Of a stretch of 64,000 nt of DNA, positions 44,140-51,921 are shown one piece after another (the stretch's first letter is position 1; each line of letters begins with the position of its first letter). Under the pieces are notes generated by a model. That model saw only the letters and a program-made list of their open reading frames with translations, made no database searches and was not told where the DNA came from. Where the stretch lies: assembly GCF_024198255.1 (NCBI RefSeq), contig NZ_JAJVKW010000002.1, forward strand, positions 992,001-1,056,000, read 5' to 3'. The DNA comes from Myxococcus guangdongensis. Lineage in GTDB: Bacteria; Myxococcota; Myxococcia; Myxococcales; Myxococcaceae. Both the position numbers and the translations under genes were made by a program.

Positions 44140-44644
44140 TCGTGTCGTGAACACGCGGAAGACACAGAGCGAGTGGAAGCTGGCGGAGCTGGCCGAGGAG
44201 GCGGGCGTCTCGCCACGCACGGTGCGCTACTACGTCCAGCGGGGGCTGCTCCCCGCGCCTCCCTTCAAGGGACCGGACACCGTGTATGGCGAGGAGCACC
44301 TCATCCGGCTCAAGGCCATCCGGGTCCTCCAGGCGCGGTTCCTGCCCCTGGACGCCATCCAGGCGGAGCTGCTCCGGCTGACGCCCGACGAGCTGCGAAA
44401 GCTCGCCGAGTCGGACCCTACCCCCACGCCGCCCACGTACGGGCCGGCGACCTCCCCCGAGCCACAAATCGTGGCACCTGCGCCACCCGTCCGGCGTCCC
44501 AACGGGGCATCGAATTACCAGCGGTGGGAGTTGGCTCCCGGGCTGGAGCTGCACGTGTCGGATTCAGCGGAAGCCAAGACTCGCGCGCTCGCCGAGCGGG
44601 TGCGCGCCCTCATCGAAGAGTTCCAGGACAAGGAGAAGCCATGA
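44123..44644 (+). CDS. MerR-family transcriptional regulator
   Basis: A regulator of 173 residues (ATG 44123), or 165 if the in-frame GTG at 44147 is the start. The N-terminal MerR helix-turn-helix is KLAELAEEAGVSPRTVRYYVQRGLLPAPPFKGPDTVYGEEHLIRL; a dimerising helix (IRVLQARFLPLDAIQAELLRLTPDELRKL), a Pro-rich linker and a C-terminal helix (EAKTRALAERVRALIEEFQDKEKP) follow. No Cys cluster for metal binding is present, so a metal role is unlikely. The gene overlaps the VIT-VWA gene by ATGA. Four phased boxes lie directly upstream, suggesting self-control. No Shine-Dalgarno precedes ATG 44123, and a promoter overlaps it, so leaderless translation from 44147 is possible. Confidence 0.88.
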   Translation: MSNPTVRVVNTRKTQSEWKLAELAEEAGVSPRTVRYYVQRGLLPAPPFKGPDTVYGEEHLIRLKAIRVLQARFLPLDAIQAELLRLTPDELRKLAESDPTPTPPTYGPATSPEPQIVAPAPPVRRPNGASNYQRWELAPGLELHVSDSAEAKTRALAERVRALIEEFQDKEKP

Positions 44645-47208
44645 CGACGGAGCAAGCTGGGCTGTTCACGCGCGAAGGCAAGCAGGTGCCGCTGCAGGGC
44701 GTCGAAGTCACGGGTGAGTTGCTCGGCGGTCATGCGCGCGTGCGCGTGCGCCAGCGCTACCTCAACGACGAGAAGCGCCCCGTCGAGGCCGTCTACACCT
44801 TCCCCCTTCCTTCCGATGGCACCCTGTCCGCCTTCTCCATGACGTGCGCGGGCCGCCGCATCGACGGCGTCGTCAAGGAGCGCGAAGAGGCCTTCCGCAC
44901 CTACGACGACGCCGTCACCGCCGGCCACGGCGCGGCGCTGCTCGACGAGGAGCGCTCCAACGTCTTCACCGCCCAGGTGGGCAACCTGCTGCCCGGCGAA
45001 GAGACCCTCATCGAGGTGGAGTTCCTCCAGGCCGTCACCGCCGAGGAGGGCAGCGTGCGCTGGATGCTGCCCACGCTCGTCGCCCCGCGCTACATCCCCG
45101 GCGCGCCCTCGGGTGACCGCACCGGTCACGGCGCCGCCGAGCCCACCGCCCGCGTCCCCGACGCGGACCGCATCAGCCCTCCCATCGGTCAGGTGCAGTA
45201 CGGCCTGCGCCTGGACCTGCTCGTCGACCTGGGCCGCGAAGTCGTCGTCGAGAGCCCCTCGCACGCCATCACCTTCACCCGCGAGAGCAGCACCCGGGGC
45301 CGCGTGAGCTTCGCGCGCGGCGAGGTGGCCCTGGACCGCGACCTGGTCCTCACCCTGCGCAGCCCGGACACCAGCGCCGTCTTCGTGCCGCTCGTCACGC
45401 ACCGCAAGGGTGACGGCCCCGGCACCTTCGCGCTCACCGTGGTGCCCGACCTGCTCGCGATGGCGTCCACGCCGCCCAAGCAGGAGGTCATCTTCCTGGT
45501 GGACGTCTCCGGCTCCATGGACGGCGAGAGCCTGCCCCAGGCCCAGGCCGCGCTCCGGCTGTGCCTGCGCCACCTGCGCGAGGGCGACCGCTTCAACGTC
45601 ATCGCCTTCGAGAGCAGCTTCCGCTCGTTCCAGCCGCAGCCGGTGCCCTTCACCCAGCGCATGCTGGAGGACGCGGACCGGTGGGTGGCCGCGCTGCGCG
45701 CCGACGGCGGCACCGAGCTGCTCGGGCCCATGCAGGCCGCCGCGCGCACCGCGCCGGATGGCGTGCTCGTGCTGCTCACCGACGGCCAGGTGGGCAACGA
45801 GGACGAAATCCTCCGCGCCGTGCTCGCCGAGCGCAAGACGGCGCGCGTGTACTCGTTCGGCATCGGCACCAACGTGAGCGACGCGCTGCTGCGCGACATG
45901 GCCCGCCAGACGGGCGGCGACGTGGAGTTCATCCACCCCGGCGAGCGCATCGACGACAAGGTCGTGGCCCAGTTCGCCCGCGCGCTCGCGCCTCGCGTCA
46001 CCGAGCTGCAGGCGACGTTCGAGGGCGTGGAGGGCACGGAGCTGGCGCCCGCGGAGCTGCCGACGATGGTGGACGGCGTGCCCTGGACGCTCCTGGGCCG
46101 CTACACCGCGCCGGGCTCGGGCAAGCTGACCTTGCGCGGACGCTCGGGCAAGGAGCCCTTCGCGCTCACCGTGAGCGTGAACTTCCCCGCCGAGTCGGAC
46201 CGCCCCGCGGTGGAGAAGCTGTGGGCCGCCGAGCGCATCAAGGGCTGGGAGTCCACGGGCCTCATCGGCCGGCGCGCCGAGTCGATGAAGAAGCGCATCG
46301 TGGAGCTCGCCGTCGCCCATCAAATCGTCACGCGCTACACGTCCTTCGTCGTCGTCGAGGAGCGCACGGGCGACCGCCGCGCCTCGGGTCAGCCGGAGAC
46401 GCGTGTCGTCCCGGTGAACGCGCCCGCGGGCTGGGCCATGTTCGACAAGGACAAGGGGGAGGCGGACGCCGAGGGTGGCAACGTCGTGCAGCGCCCCGGT
46501 GCGCGCAACCGTGGAGGCTCGGCGCAGATGCCGCCGCCGCCCCCGCCCATGCGCATCCCCGCGCCCGCCGCCGCGGCGCCCATGGCGCCTCCGTCGCCGT
46601 CCCCGATGATGCCCAGCCGCAGCGTCAGCGTCGTCGGCGAGATGGCGAAGAGCGCGAGCGGAATGCTGGGCGGCATCTTCGGCGGAGGCGGGATGAAGAA
46701 GTCCCGCAAGAAGGAGATGGAGCGCGCGGAGATGGCGCCCATGGATTCGTACGACGACTCGCTGTCGGAGGAAGCGGAGCTGCGCGAGTCGCGGGACATG
46801 GCGCCTGTCGCCCACGAGCCCGAGGCAGGGGGTGTGGAGGCGCTGTTGGGCCGCCAGCTCGCCAACGGATTGTGGGACGGCGCGGGCACGGGTCCCGAGC
46901 CGGTGCGGCAGGCCCGCGGCACGGCGCTCGCCCTGCTGGAGCTGCTGCGCGAGGGCATCACCAGCGGCCACGCGCTGCACGGCGCCCAGGTGAAGAAGGC
47001 GGTGGAGGCGCTGCTCAACCTGGCCAGCCAGCTCACCGGCGCGCCCGAGGTGGCCGAGCTCGCCCTGGGCGTGGCGTGGCTCGTGGCGGCGGGGCCCCGC
47101 ACCCGCGGCCGCATCGAGCAGGCCGCGAAGCCCCTGTCCGGGCTCGCCGCCCGGCTGGGCAATGACGTCGAGCTGCGTCAGCACGTGGACACGCTCGCCA
47201 CGCGCTGA
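44641..47208 (+). CDS. VIT and von Willebrand factor A domain protein
   Basis: An 855-residue protein. The VIT domain spans about residues 10-135 (LQGVEVTGELLGGHARVRVRQRYLN, VEAVYTFPLPSDGTLSAF, EEAFRTYDDAVTAGHGAALLDEERSNVFTAQVGNLLPGE). The vWA domain follows at about 280-450 with MIDAS residues Asp288, Ser290 and Ser292 in FLVDVSGSMDGE. The C-terminal part has a Pro/Met-rich linker and a helical end. There is no signal peptide, so it is probably cytoplasmic or peripheral. The build resembles inter-alpha-trypsin inhibitor heavy chains; the bacterial role is unknown. It is translated from an ATG overlapping the MerR stop, so the two form one operon. Confidence 0.9.
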   Translation: MTTEQAGLFTREGKQVPLQGVEVTGELLGGHARVRVRQRYLNDEKRPVEAVYTFPLPSDGTLSAFSMTCAGRRIDGVVKEREEAFRTYDDAVTAGHGAALLDEERSNVFTAQVGNLLPGEETLIEVEFLQAVTAEEGSVRWMLPTLVAPRYIPGAPSGDRTGHGAAEPTARVPDADRISPPIGQVQYGLRLDLLVDLGREVVVESPSHAITFTRESSTRGRVSFARGEVALDRDLVLTLRSPDTSAVFVPLVTHRKGDGPGTFALTVVPDLLAMASTPPKQEVIFLVDVSGSMDGESLPQAQAALRLCLRHLREGDRFNVIAFESSFRSFQPQPVPFTQRMLEDADRWVAALRADGGTELLGPMQAAARTAPDGVLVLLTDGQVGNEDEILRAVLAERKTARVYSFGIGTNVSDALLRDMARQTGGDVEFIHPGERIDDKVVAQFARALAPRVTELQATFEGVEGTELAPAELPTMVDGVPWTLLGRYTAPGSGKLTLRGRSGKEPFALTVSVNFPAESDRPAVEKLWAAERIKGWESTGLIGRRAESMKKRIVELAVAHQIVTRYTSFVVVEERTGDRRASGQPETRVVPVNAPAGWAMFDKDKGEADAEGGNVVQRPGARNRGGSAQMPPPPPPMRIPAPAAAAPMAPPSPSPMMPSRSVSVVGEMAKSASGMLGGIFGGGGMKKSRKKEMERAEMAPMDSYDDSLSEEAELRESRDMAPVAHEPEAGGVEALLGRQLANGLWDGAGTGPEPVRQARGTALALLELLREGITSGHALHGAQVKKAVEALLNLASQLTGAPEVAELALGVAWLVAAGPRTRGRIEQAAKPLSGLAARLGNDVELRQHVDTLATR

Positions 47209-47247
47209 CCCCGGGTCGTCTCACCCGACGCCCCAAGTCATCGGCGA

Positions 47248-47279
47248 CCTCGGCCCCTCCCCTCGTGGACGGGCCGGGG
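47248..47279 (+). terminator. Hairpin after the VIT-VWA gene
   Basis: A 9-bp stem (CCTCGGCCC/GGGCCGGGG, one G-U pair) with a 14-base loop lies 39 bases after the stop and before the next gene. There is no T tract. Confidence 0.4.
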
Positions 47280-47304
47280 TCGTCGCGTAAAGTGGCGGGC
47301 GCAC

Positions 47305-48414
47305 ATGACGCTCGCCACCATCCTGCTCGTCGCTCTGGGTGCCGCCCAGGTTTCACCTTCCCAGGACGAAGCCCCTGTCCGCGCCCAGGACACGCTGACG
47401 GCTCCGCCGCTGATGGCCTCGCCCGAGGCCTGCCCCCCCGAGTCGGAGACCCTCTACAACGAAGGCTTCGACGCGCTCAGCAAGGGCGACGACGAGGAGG
47501 CCGCGGAGGCCTTCCGTCAGGTCCTGGAGCTGTGTCCCCAGCACTCGAAAGCGCCCGAGCTCGAGCGGCTTGCTCGCGCGCGGCTCAAGCCCGGCGCGAA
47601 GCTGGCGCAGGCCGCGGTGTTCGAGAACACGGAGCGCCCGACGCGCGGCGCGACGGCCTCTCTCACGGTGATTCAGACGATGCACGGCGCGGTTCAGGGG
47701 ATGCTGCTGTGTGCCATCGCGGAGTGCGCGGACCGGGCCTATCCGGCCTCGGCGTTGCTCGGCGCGGGCCTGGGAACGCTCAGCACGTTGCTGCTGGTCC
47801 AGGACGGAATCACCCCGGGGCAGGCGTCGGTCATCAACGCCGGCACGATGTGGGGGTTCTACTTCGGCGTCGCCTCGCTCATCGCGTTCGACCTGGAGGA
47901 GGACGCGGCGTTCGGCTCGGTGGCGCTGGGCGCCGCGGGCTTCACCGGCGTGGGCATCCTGCTGGCCACCACCCTGAAGCCCACCGCGGGGCAGGTGTCG
48001 ATGGCGAACTCGGGAGGCCTGTGGGCCGGCGTGCTGACGACGCTGTTCCTGGGAGTCGTCGACGGCGAGAGCACGAGGAGCCTGTTCGGGGCCCAGATGG
48101 CGTCGGCGTCCGCGGGCATCATCGCCTTCTCGCTGCTGTCGCGGAACATGCCGGTGACGCGGGGCCGCATGCTCATCATCGACGCGGGCGGCATCATCGG
48201 CGGGTTGATGGGCGCGAGCACCACGCTGCTGCTCACGGGCACCAACGACGAAGACCCCATCCTCATCGGCACGGGCATCGGCGTCATGGGCGGCCTGGCG
48301 CTGACGGCCTACCTGACGCGCAACTTCGACGCCCGCCGTCTGCCTCCGGTGGCGGTGACGCCCACGCTGATGGGTCGCAACGGCGCGGGCCTCGCCATGG
48401 GTGGTCAGTTCTGA
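47305..48414 (+). CDS. Secreted membrane-like protein with TPR-type start
   Basis: A 369-residue protein with a signal peptide (LATILLVALGAAQ), then a short TPR-like helix pair (LYNEGFDALSKGDDEEAAEAFRQVLELCPQHSKAPELERL). The remainder is Gly/Ala-rich hydrophobic segments (GLGTLSTLLLVQDGI, GFYFGVASLIAF, AGFTGVGILLATTL, GGIIGGLMGASTTLLL) that repeat at a regular interval of about 45 residues. It may be an outer-membrane or inner-membrane protein of this lineage. I recognise no family. Codon use is strong and the stop is followed by an intergenic hairpin. Confidence 0.72.
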   Translation: MTLATILLVALGAAQVSPSQDEAPVRAQDTLTAPPLMASPEACPPESETLYNEGFDALSKGDDEEAAEAFRQVLELCPQHSKAPELERLARARLKPGAKLAQAAVFENTERPTRGATASLTVIQTMHGAVQGMLLCAIAECADRAYPASALLGAGLGTLSTLLLVQDGITPGQASVINAGTMWGFYFGVASLIAFDLEEDAAFGSVALGAAGFTGVGILLATTLKPTAGQVSMANSGGLWAGVLTTLFLGVVDGESTRSLFGAQMASASAGIIAFSLLSRNMPVTRGRMLIIDAGGIIGGLMGASTTLLLTGTNDEDPILIGTGIGVMGGLALTAYLTRNFDARRLPPVAVTPTLMGRNGAGLAMGGQF

Positions 48415-48503
48415 CGACGTCGCTTCTGGGCCGCGAGCCCCAGCGCCGCGGTGGAGACACCCACCGTCGGCAATCGCTCACGGGCCAGGACGGGGGACAC
48501 CCT

Positions 48504-48522
48504 CGCCAGAACAACACTGGCG
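48504..48522 (+). terminator. Weak hairpin in the gap after the TPR-type membrane gene
   Basis: CGCCAG and CTGGCG flank a 7-base A/C-rich loop. It lies 89 bases after the stop; the rest of 48415-48646 has no supported gene. Confidence 0.3.
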
Positions 48523-48646
48523 CACGGGCTCGACGGTCGCATGGAAGCCTCCTGCGCGAGTGAGGAGCGCGAGGCTTCCGCCACTCAATGGCAAAGACAT
48601 GTCACCCCACCACGAGCACCGGAGTGACTGTCTTTGAGGGCGGTGC

Positions 48647-49477
48647 TCAGCGGCGCTTGAGTCCGAACATGGACATCAGGAGGCTTTCGAAGGTCCTCGC
48701 GGGCAGCAGCGTCTTCGCCACCACCGCGGCGCGCTGGGAGAGCTTCCCCACCGAGTACCTCACGTCCGGCTCTGTCGCCTCCATCACCTCGAGCACCTTG
48801 CGCGCCACGGCCTCCGCGGGCACACCCTCGCGCTCCTCCTTCTCGATGAGGGCCAGCACCTTCTCGAAGGGCTCGCGGTACGCGGACCCGTCACGCGAGC
48901 CCGCCGCGCGGACGCGGTTGTCCGTCAGTCGCGTGCGCACGTCGCCGGGCTCCACCAGCGAGGCCTGGATGCCGAACGCCTCCACCTCCTGGCGCAGGCT
49001 CTCCGTCAGCCCCTCCAGCGCGAACTTGCTGGCGCTGTAGAGGCTCTGGAATGGCAGTCCCACCACGCCGCCCAGCGAGCCGATGTTGATGATGCGGCCC
49101 GAGCGCCGCTCACGCATGTGCGGCAGCACGGCCTTGCACACGCGCAGCACACCCAGCACGTTGGTGTCGAGCTGGCGCCACGCCTCCTCCAAGGAGGTGT
49201 CCTCCAGCGCTCCCGCCAGCGCGTGGCCGGCGTTGTTCACCACCACGTCGATGCGGCCCTCGCGCTCGAGGACCTCCGCCACCGCGCGGCGCACCGAGTC
49301 CTCCTGGGTGACGTCCAACGCCAGCATCCGGTAGCCCACCGACGGCGTCTCCGGAGGACGACGGCTGGTGCCGTAGACGACGTGCTTGCGGACCGAGAGC
49401 AGCTCCGCGCACGCCTCGCCGATACCCGAGGAGGCTCCCGTGACGAGGACCACCTTGCTTCCCTGGGACGTGTCCAT
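48647..49477 (-). CDS. Short-chain dehydrogenase/reductase
   Basis: A 276-residue NAD(P)-dependent oxidoreductase. The cofactor site is VVLVTGASSGIGEACAELL at the N-terminus, the NNAG signature is in DVVVNNAGHALAG, the catalytic Ser is in NIGSLGG, and the YxxxK pair is in SLYSASKFALEG. The length and the C-terminal extension (YSVGKLSQRAAVVAKTLLPARTFE) match the classical SDRs annotated as retinol or short-chain alcohol dehydrogenases. The substrate cannot be told. ATG 49477 follows the conserved start; ATG 49510 would add 11 residues. Confidence 0.9.
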   Translation of the reverse strand: MDTSQGSKVVLVTGASSGIGEACAELLSVRKHVVYGTSRRPPETPSVGYRMLALDVTQEDSVRRAVAEVLEREGRIDVVVNNAGHALAGALEDTSLEEAWRQLDTNVLGVLRVCKAVLPHMRERRSGRIINIGSLGGVVGLPFQSLYSASKFALEGLTESLRQEVEAFGIQASLVEPGDVRTRLTDNRVRAAGSRDGSAYREPFEKVLALIEKEEREGVPAEAVARKVLEVMEATEPDVRYSVGKLSQRAAVVAKTLLPARTFESLLMSMFGLKRR

Positions 49478-49590
49478 GCACGCCCATGATTCCGCGTCCC
49501 CTCCGCGCACACCACGGGAACTCGCGGACGCGCGGCGTCACAGTCCTGGGACAGTGCTGGAGCCGGGGATTCCCGGCGGAACTTTCCCGC

Positions 49591-49896
49591 TCAGACGTGC
49601 TTGCGGACGGCGGGCGGCACGCGCTCGTGGCCCTCCTCGTCGCGAGGCACGCCGTCCCAGGGCTGCTCGGGCCGGTAGCGCTGCACCTCGCGCATCATGA
49701 AGAGCGCCGCCGCGGAGAGCACGCCCAGGTCGTCCATCCAGCCCAGCACGGGGATGACGTCCGGCACCGCATCCACGGGCGACACGAAATAGACCACCGC
49801 CAACACTCCGGCCAGCTTGCGCCAGAGCGACACGCGAGGGTCTCTCACGTACCGGAAGAAGCGGGTGCCCATGCCACGAAGACCTGCGATGTTCAT
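49591..49896 (-). CDS. YkvA-family (DUF1232) small membrane protein
   Basis: A 101-residue protein carrying the DUF1232 signature: LAGVLAVVYFVSPVDAVPDVIPVLGWMDDLGVLSAAALFMM, which contains one membrane segment and the conserved SPxDxxPD motif. The ATG at 49896 follows GAGGTGGGT. The family is widespread and poorly understood. The short charged tail (YRPEQPWDGVPRDEEGHERV) is typical. Confidence 0.88.
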   Translation of the reverse strand: MNIAGLRGMGTRFFRYVRDPRVSLWRKLAGVLAVVYFVSPVDAVPDVIPVLGWMDDLGVLSAAALFMMREVQRYRPEQPWDGVPRDEEGHERVPPAVRKHV

Positions 49897-49984
49897 ACCC
49901 ACCTCTACGCACGGAGAGCCCGGGTGATTGCACCCAGGGGACACCGCCAGCGTATGCCGTCCGCACGCTCGGAGGACAGCCGAG

Positions 49985-51040
49985 CTAGTCGGGACTGTCC
50001 TCCAGCACGCCCGCTCGGCCCACCACTTCCAGACGGGCCCTGTCACCGGCCCGCAGGGGCAGCTCCGGCGCGCCGCGCACCACCAGCTCCATGCCGCCAC
50101 AGGCGATGGTGAACTCGGCGCTGGGGCCCTGGAACTCGCGCGACAACACCTCCGCGCGCAGGGCACCTCCCACCGCCACGGCGTCCGTGTCCGGCGTGAG
50201 GCGCAGCGACTCGGGACGCAGCGAGAGGAGCACCTTGCCGCGCGCCTGCCCCACCACCGGCAGGTTGCCGAGCACCGTGCGCGCCGCGCCGCCGAAGCCC
50301 ATGCCGGGCAACAGGTTGGTGCCGCCCAGGAAGTACGCGACGAAGGCCGTGCGCGGCGTCGAGTAGATGGCCTCCGGCGTGCCCACCTGCTCCACCTGCC
50401 CCGAGCGCATGACGGCCATCCGGTCCGCGAAGGCCATGGCCTCCGCCTGGTCATGCGTGACGAGCAGCACGGTGACCCCCAGCGACTTGAGCACGCGCCG
50501 CAGCTCCACCCGCGTGGAGGCGCGCAGCGCGCTGTCCAGGCTGGAGAAGGGCTCGTCCAACAACAGCACCCGAGGCCCCGGCGCCAGGGCCCGCGCGAGC
50601 GCCACGCGCTGCTGCTGGCCCCCGGAGAGCGCGTGCGGCATCCGCGCGCCGAACTCGCCCAGGCCCAGCAGCGTCAGCATGGCGCGCGCCTTCGTCTCGG
50701 CCTCCGCGCGCGGCAGTCGCGACAGGCCGAACGTCACGTTCTCCAGCACGGACAGGTGCGGGAACAGGGCGTAGTCCTGGAACACCATGCCCACGCTGCG
50801 CTGCTCGGGCGCGACGAACGTCCCGGGGCCCGCGAGCACGCGGCCGTCCAGGGTGATGGTGCCCGTGCCGGGGCGCTCGAAGCCCGCCACCAGACGCAGG
50901 GTCGTCGTCTTGCCGCAGCCGGAGGGGCCCAGCAGGGCCACCACCTCCCCGGGCTCCACGGACAGCGACAGGCCATCCACCGCGGCGGTGCCGCCGGTGG
51001 TGTAGCGAAGGGACAGGGCTTCGAGCGAGAGCAGGGGCAT
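49985..51040 (-). CDS. fbpC: Fe(III) ABC transporter ATP-binding protein
   Basis: A 351-residue ABC ATPase. Walker A is GPSGCGKTTTLRL, the Q-loop is VGMVFQDYALFPHLSV, the signature is ALSGGQQQRVALARAL, Walker B is RVLLLDEPFSSLD and the H-loop is VTHDQAEAM. The C-terminal region holds a TOBE-like strand set (LRPESLRLTPDTDAVAVGG). The FbpC/PotA-type assembly and the upstream periplasmic and permease genes identify an iron(III) importer. Unusually, a beta-helix gene lies between this gene and the permease. Confidence 0.9.
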   Translation of the reverse strand: MPLLSLEALSLRYTTGGTAAVDGLSLSVEPGEVVALLGPSGCGKTTTLRLVAGFERPGTGTITLDGRVLAGPGTFVAPEQRSVGMVFQDYALFPHLSVLENVTFGLSRLPRAEAETKARAMLTLLGLGEFGARMPHALSGGQQQRVALARALAPGPRVLLLDEPFSSLDSALRASTRVELRRVLKSLGVTVLLVTHDQAEAMAFADRMAVMRSGQVEQVGTPEAIYSTPRTAFVAYFLGGTNLLPGMGFGGAARTVLGNLPVVGQARGKVLLSLRPESLRLTPDTDAVAVGGALRAEVLSREFQGPSAEFTIACGGMELVVRGAPELPLRAGDRARLEVVGRAGVLEDSPD

Positions 51041-51075
51041 GGCGAAAGCGCCACGCACCCTACCGCGTTCCGCCG

Positions 51076-51828
51076 TTACTTCCAGGGCGGCCGAGCGGCC
51101 ACCAGCTTCTCCCCATCCACCTTCACCTCTCCGTCCTCGTCGAGGGAGGTGATGCCGTCCACCAGGACCTTGGGCAGCTCGGCCTTGTGGGCTCGATCCC
51201 GGGCGTCGAAGGTGTCCGGCCCCCAAGCGCCCCCCTGGGACGGGCGCAGCGTCGCCGTCTTCGGCTTGCCGTAGATGAGGTGGTCGTCGCTCACGATGAT
51301 GCCCGCGGTGATGGGGCCGAGCACCTCCACCGAGTCATCGTTGTAGCGGCCATAGAGCGCGTGCTCCACCGTCAGCCCGCCGATGATGGTCACCCAGCCC
51401 GAGGTGTGCATCGCGCGGCAGCGCACCTGCCCCACCACCACGAGCTTCGTGTGCTCGCCGTCCCGCAGCACGCCGTCCACCGTGAGGTCGCCCACGACGA
51501 CGAGCGACTTCCCGAGCGTCAGGTCCCCCTGGATGTGCAAATCCCCCGCGTGTCCCGTGGGCTCGGTGACGGTGAAGGGCCCCGCCAGCGTGGCCGCCGT
51601 GCGCGGCGCGTCCTTGTAGACGGAGGCCACGAACGCGAGCGTGGAGCTGCCCGCGGACCCCAGCGCCTTCACCGCGCCGTCGAACGTGGTGGGCTTCTGC
51701 TCCTCGATGACGGACTGGACGTGCTTCGGGGAGTACGGCGGGCCACAGGGCAGCTCACCGAGCGCATTGGCGGTGGAAGCAAACGCATCAGCGGCGAGCG
51801 GAGGAAGGACGGATGCTGGCAGGGACAT
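51076..51828 (-). CDS. Beta-helix (bactofilin-like) protein inserted in the fbp operon
   Basis: A 250-residue protein whose centre (residues about 90-190) is built of short repeated strands ending in Gly-Asp-Leu or similar (DLHIQGDLTLGKSLVVVGDLTVDGVL, KLVVVGQVRCRAMHTSGWVTIIGGLTVEHAL). This is the repetitive pattern of a right-handed beta-helix like bactofilins. The N-terminal 85 residues are not part of it. It has no signal peptide and no enzyme motif. It lies in the same direction between fbpB and fbpC. The start is uncertain: ATG 51828 begins the conserved part, ATG 51882 has a better ribosome site. Confidence 0.75.
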   Translation of the reverse strand: MSLPASVLPPLAADAFASTANALGELPCGPPYSPKHVQSVIEEQKPTTFDGAVKALGSAGSSTLAFVASVYKDAPRTAATLAGPFTVTEPTGHAGDLHIQGDLTLGKSLVVVGDLTVDGVLRDGEHTKLVVVGQVRCRAMHTSGWVTIIGGLTVEHALYGRYNDDSVEVLGPITAGIIVSDDHLIYGKPKTATLRPSQGGAWGPDTFDARDRAHKAELPKVLVDGITSLDEDGEVKVDGEKLVAARPPWK

Positions 51829-51921
51829 GAAGCCAGACGTGTAACGCGCGTGCGGGCACAGGCCAAGCGACGCGAGCAACATCTCATCCGTCGAGAGTGT
51901 CTCGATTTTCGAGGCGGTGTC

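Noticed and set aside
44515..47184. 889-codon frame antisense to the VIT-VWA gene
   Set aside because: Composition is that of a shadow frame; the VIT and MIDAS motifs identify the plus-strand gene.
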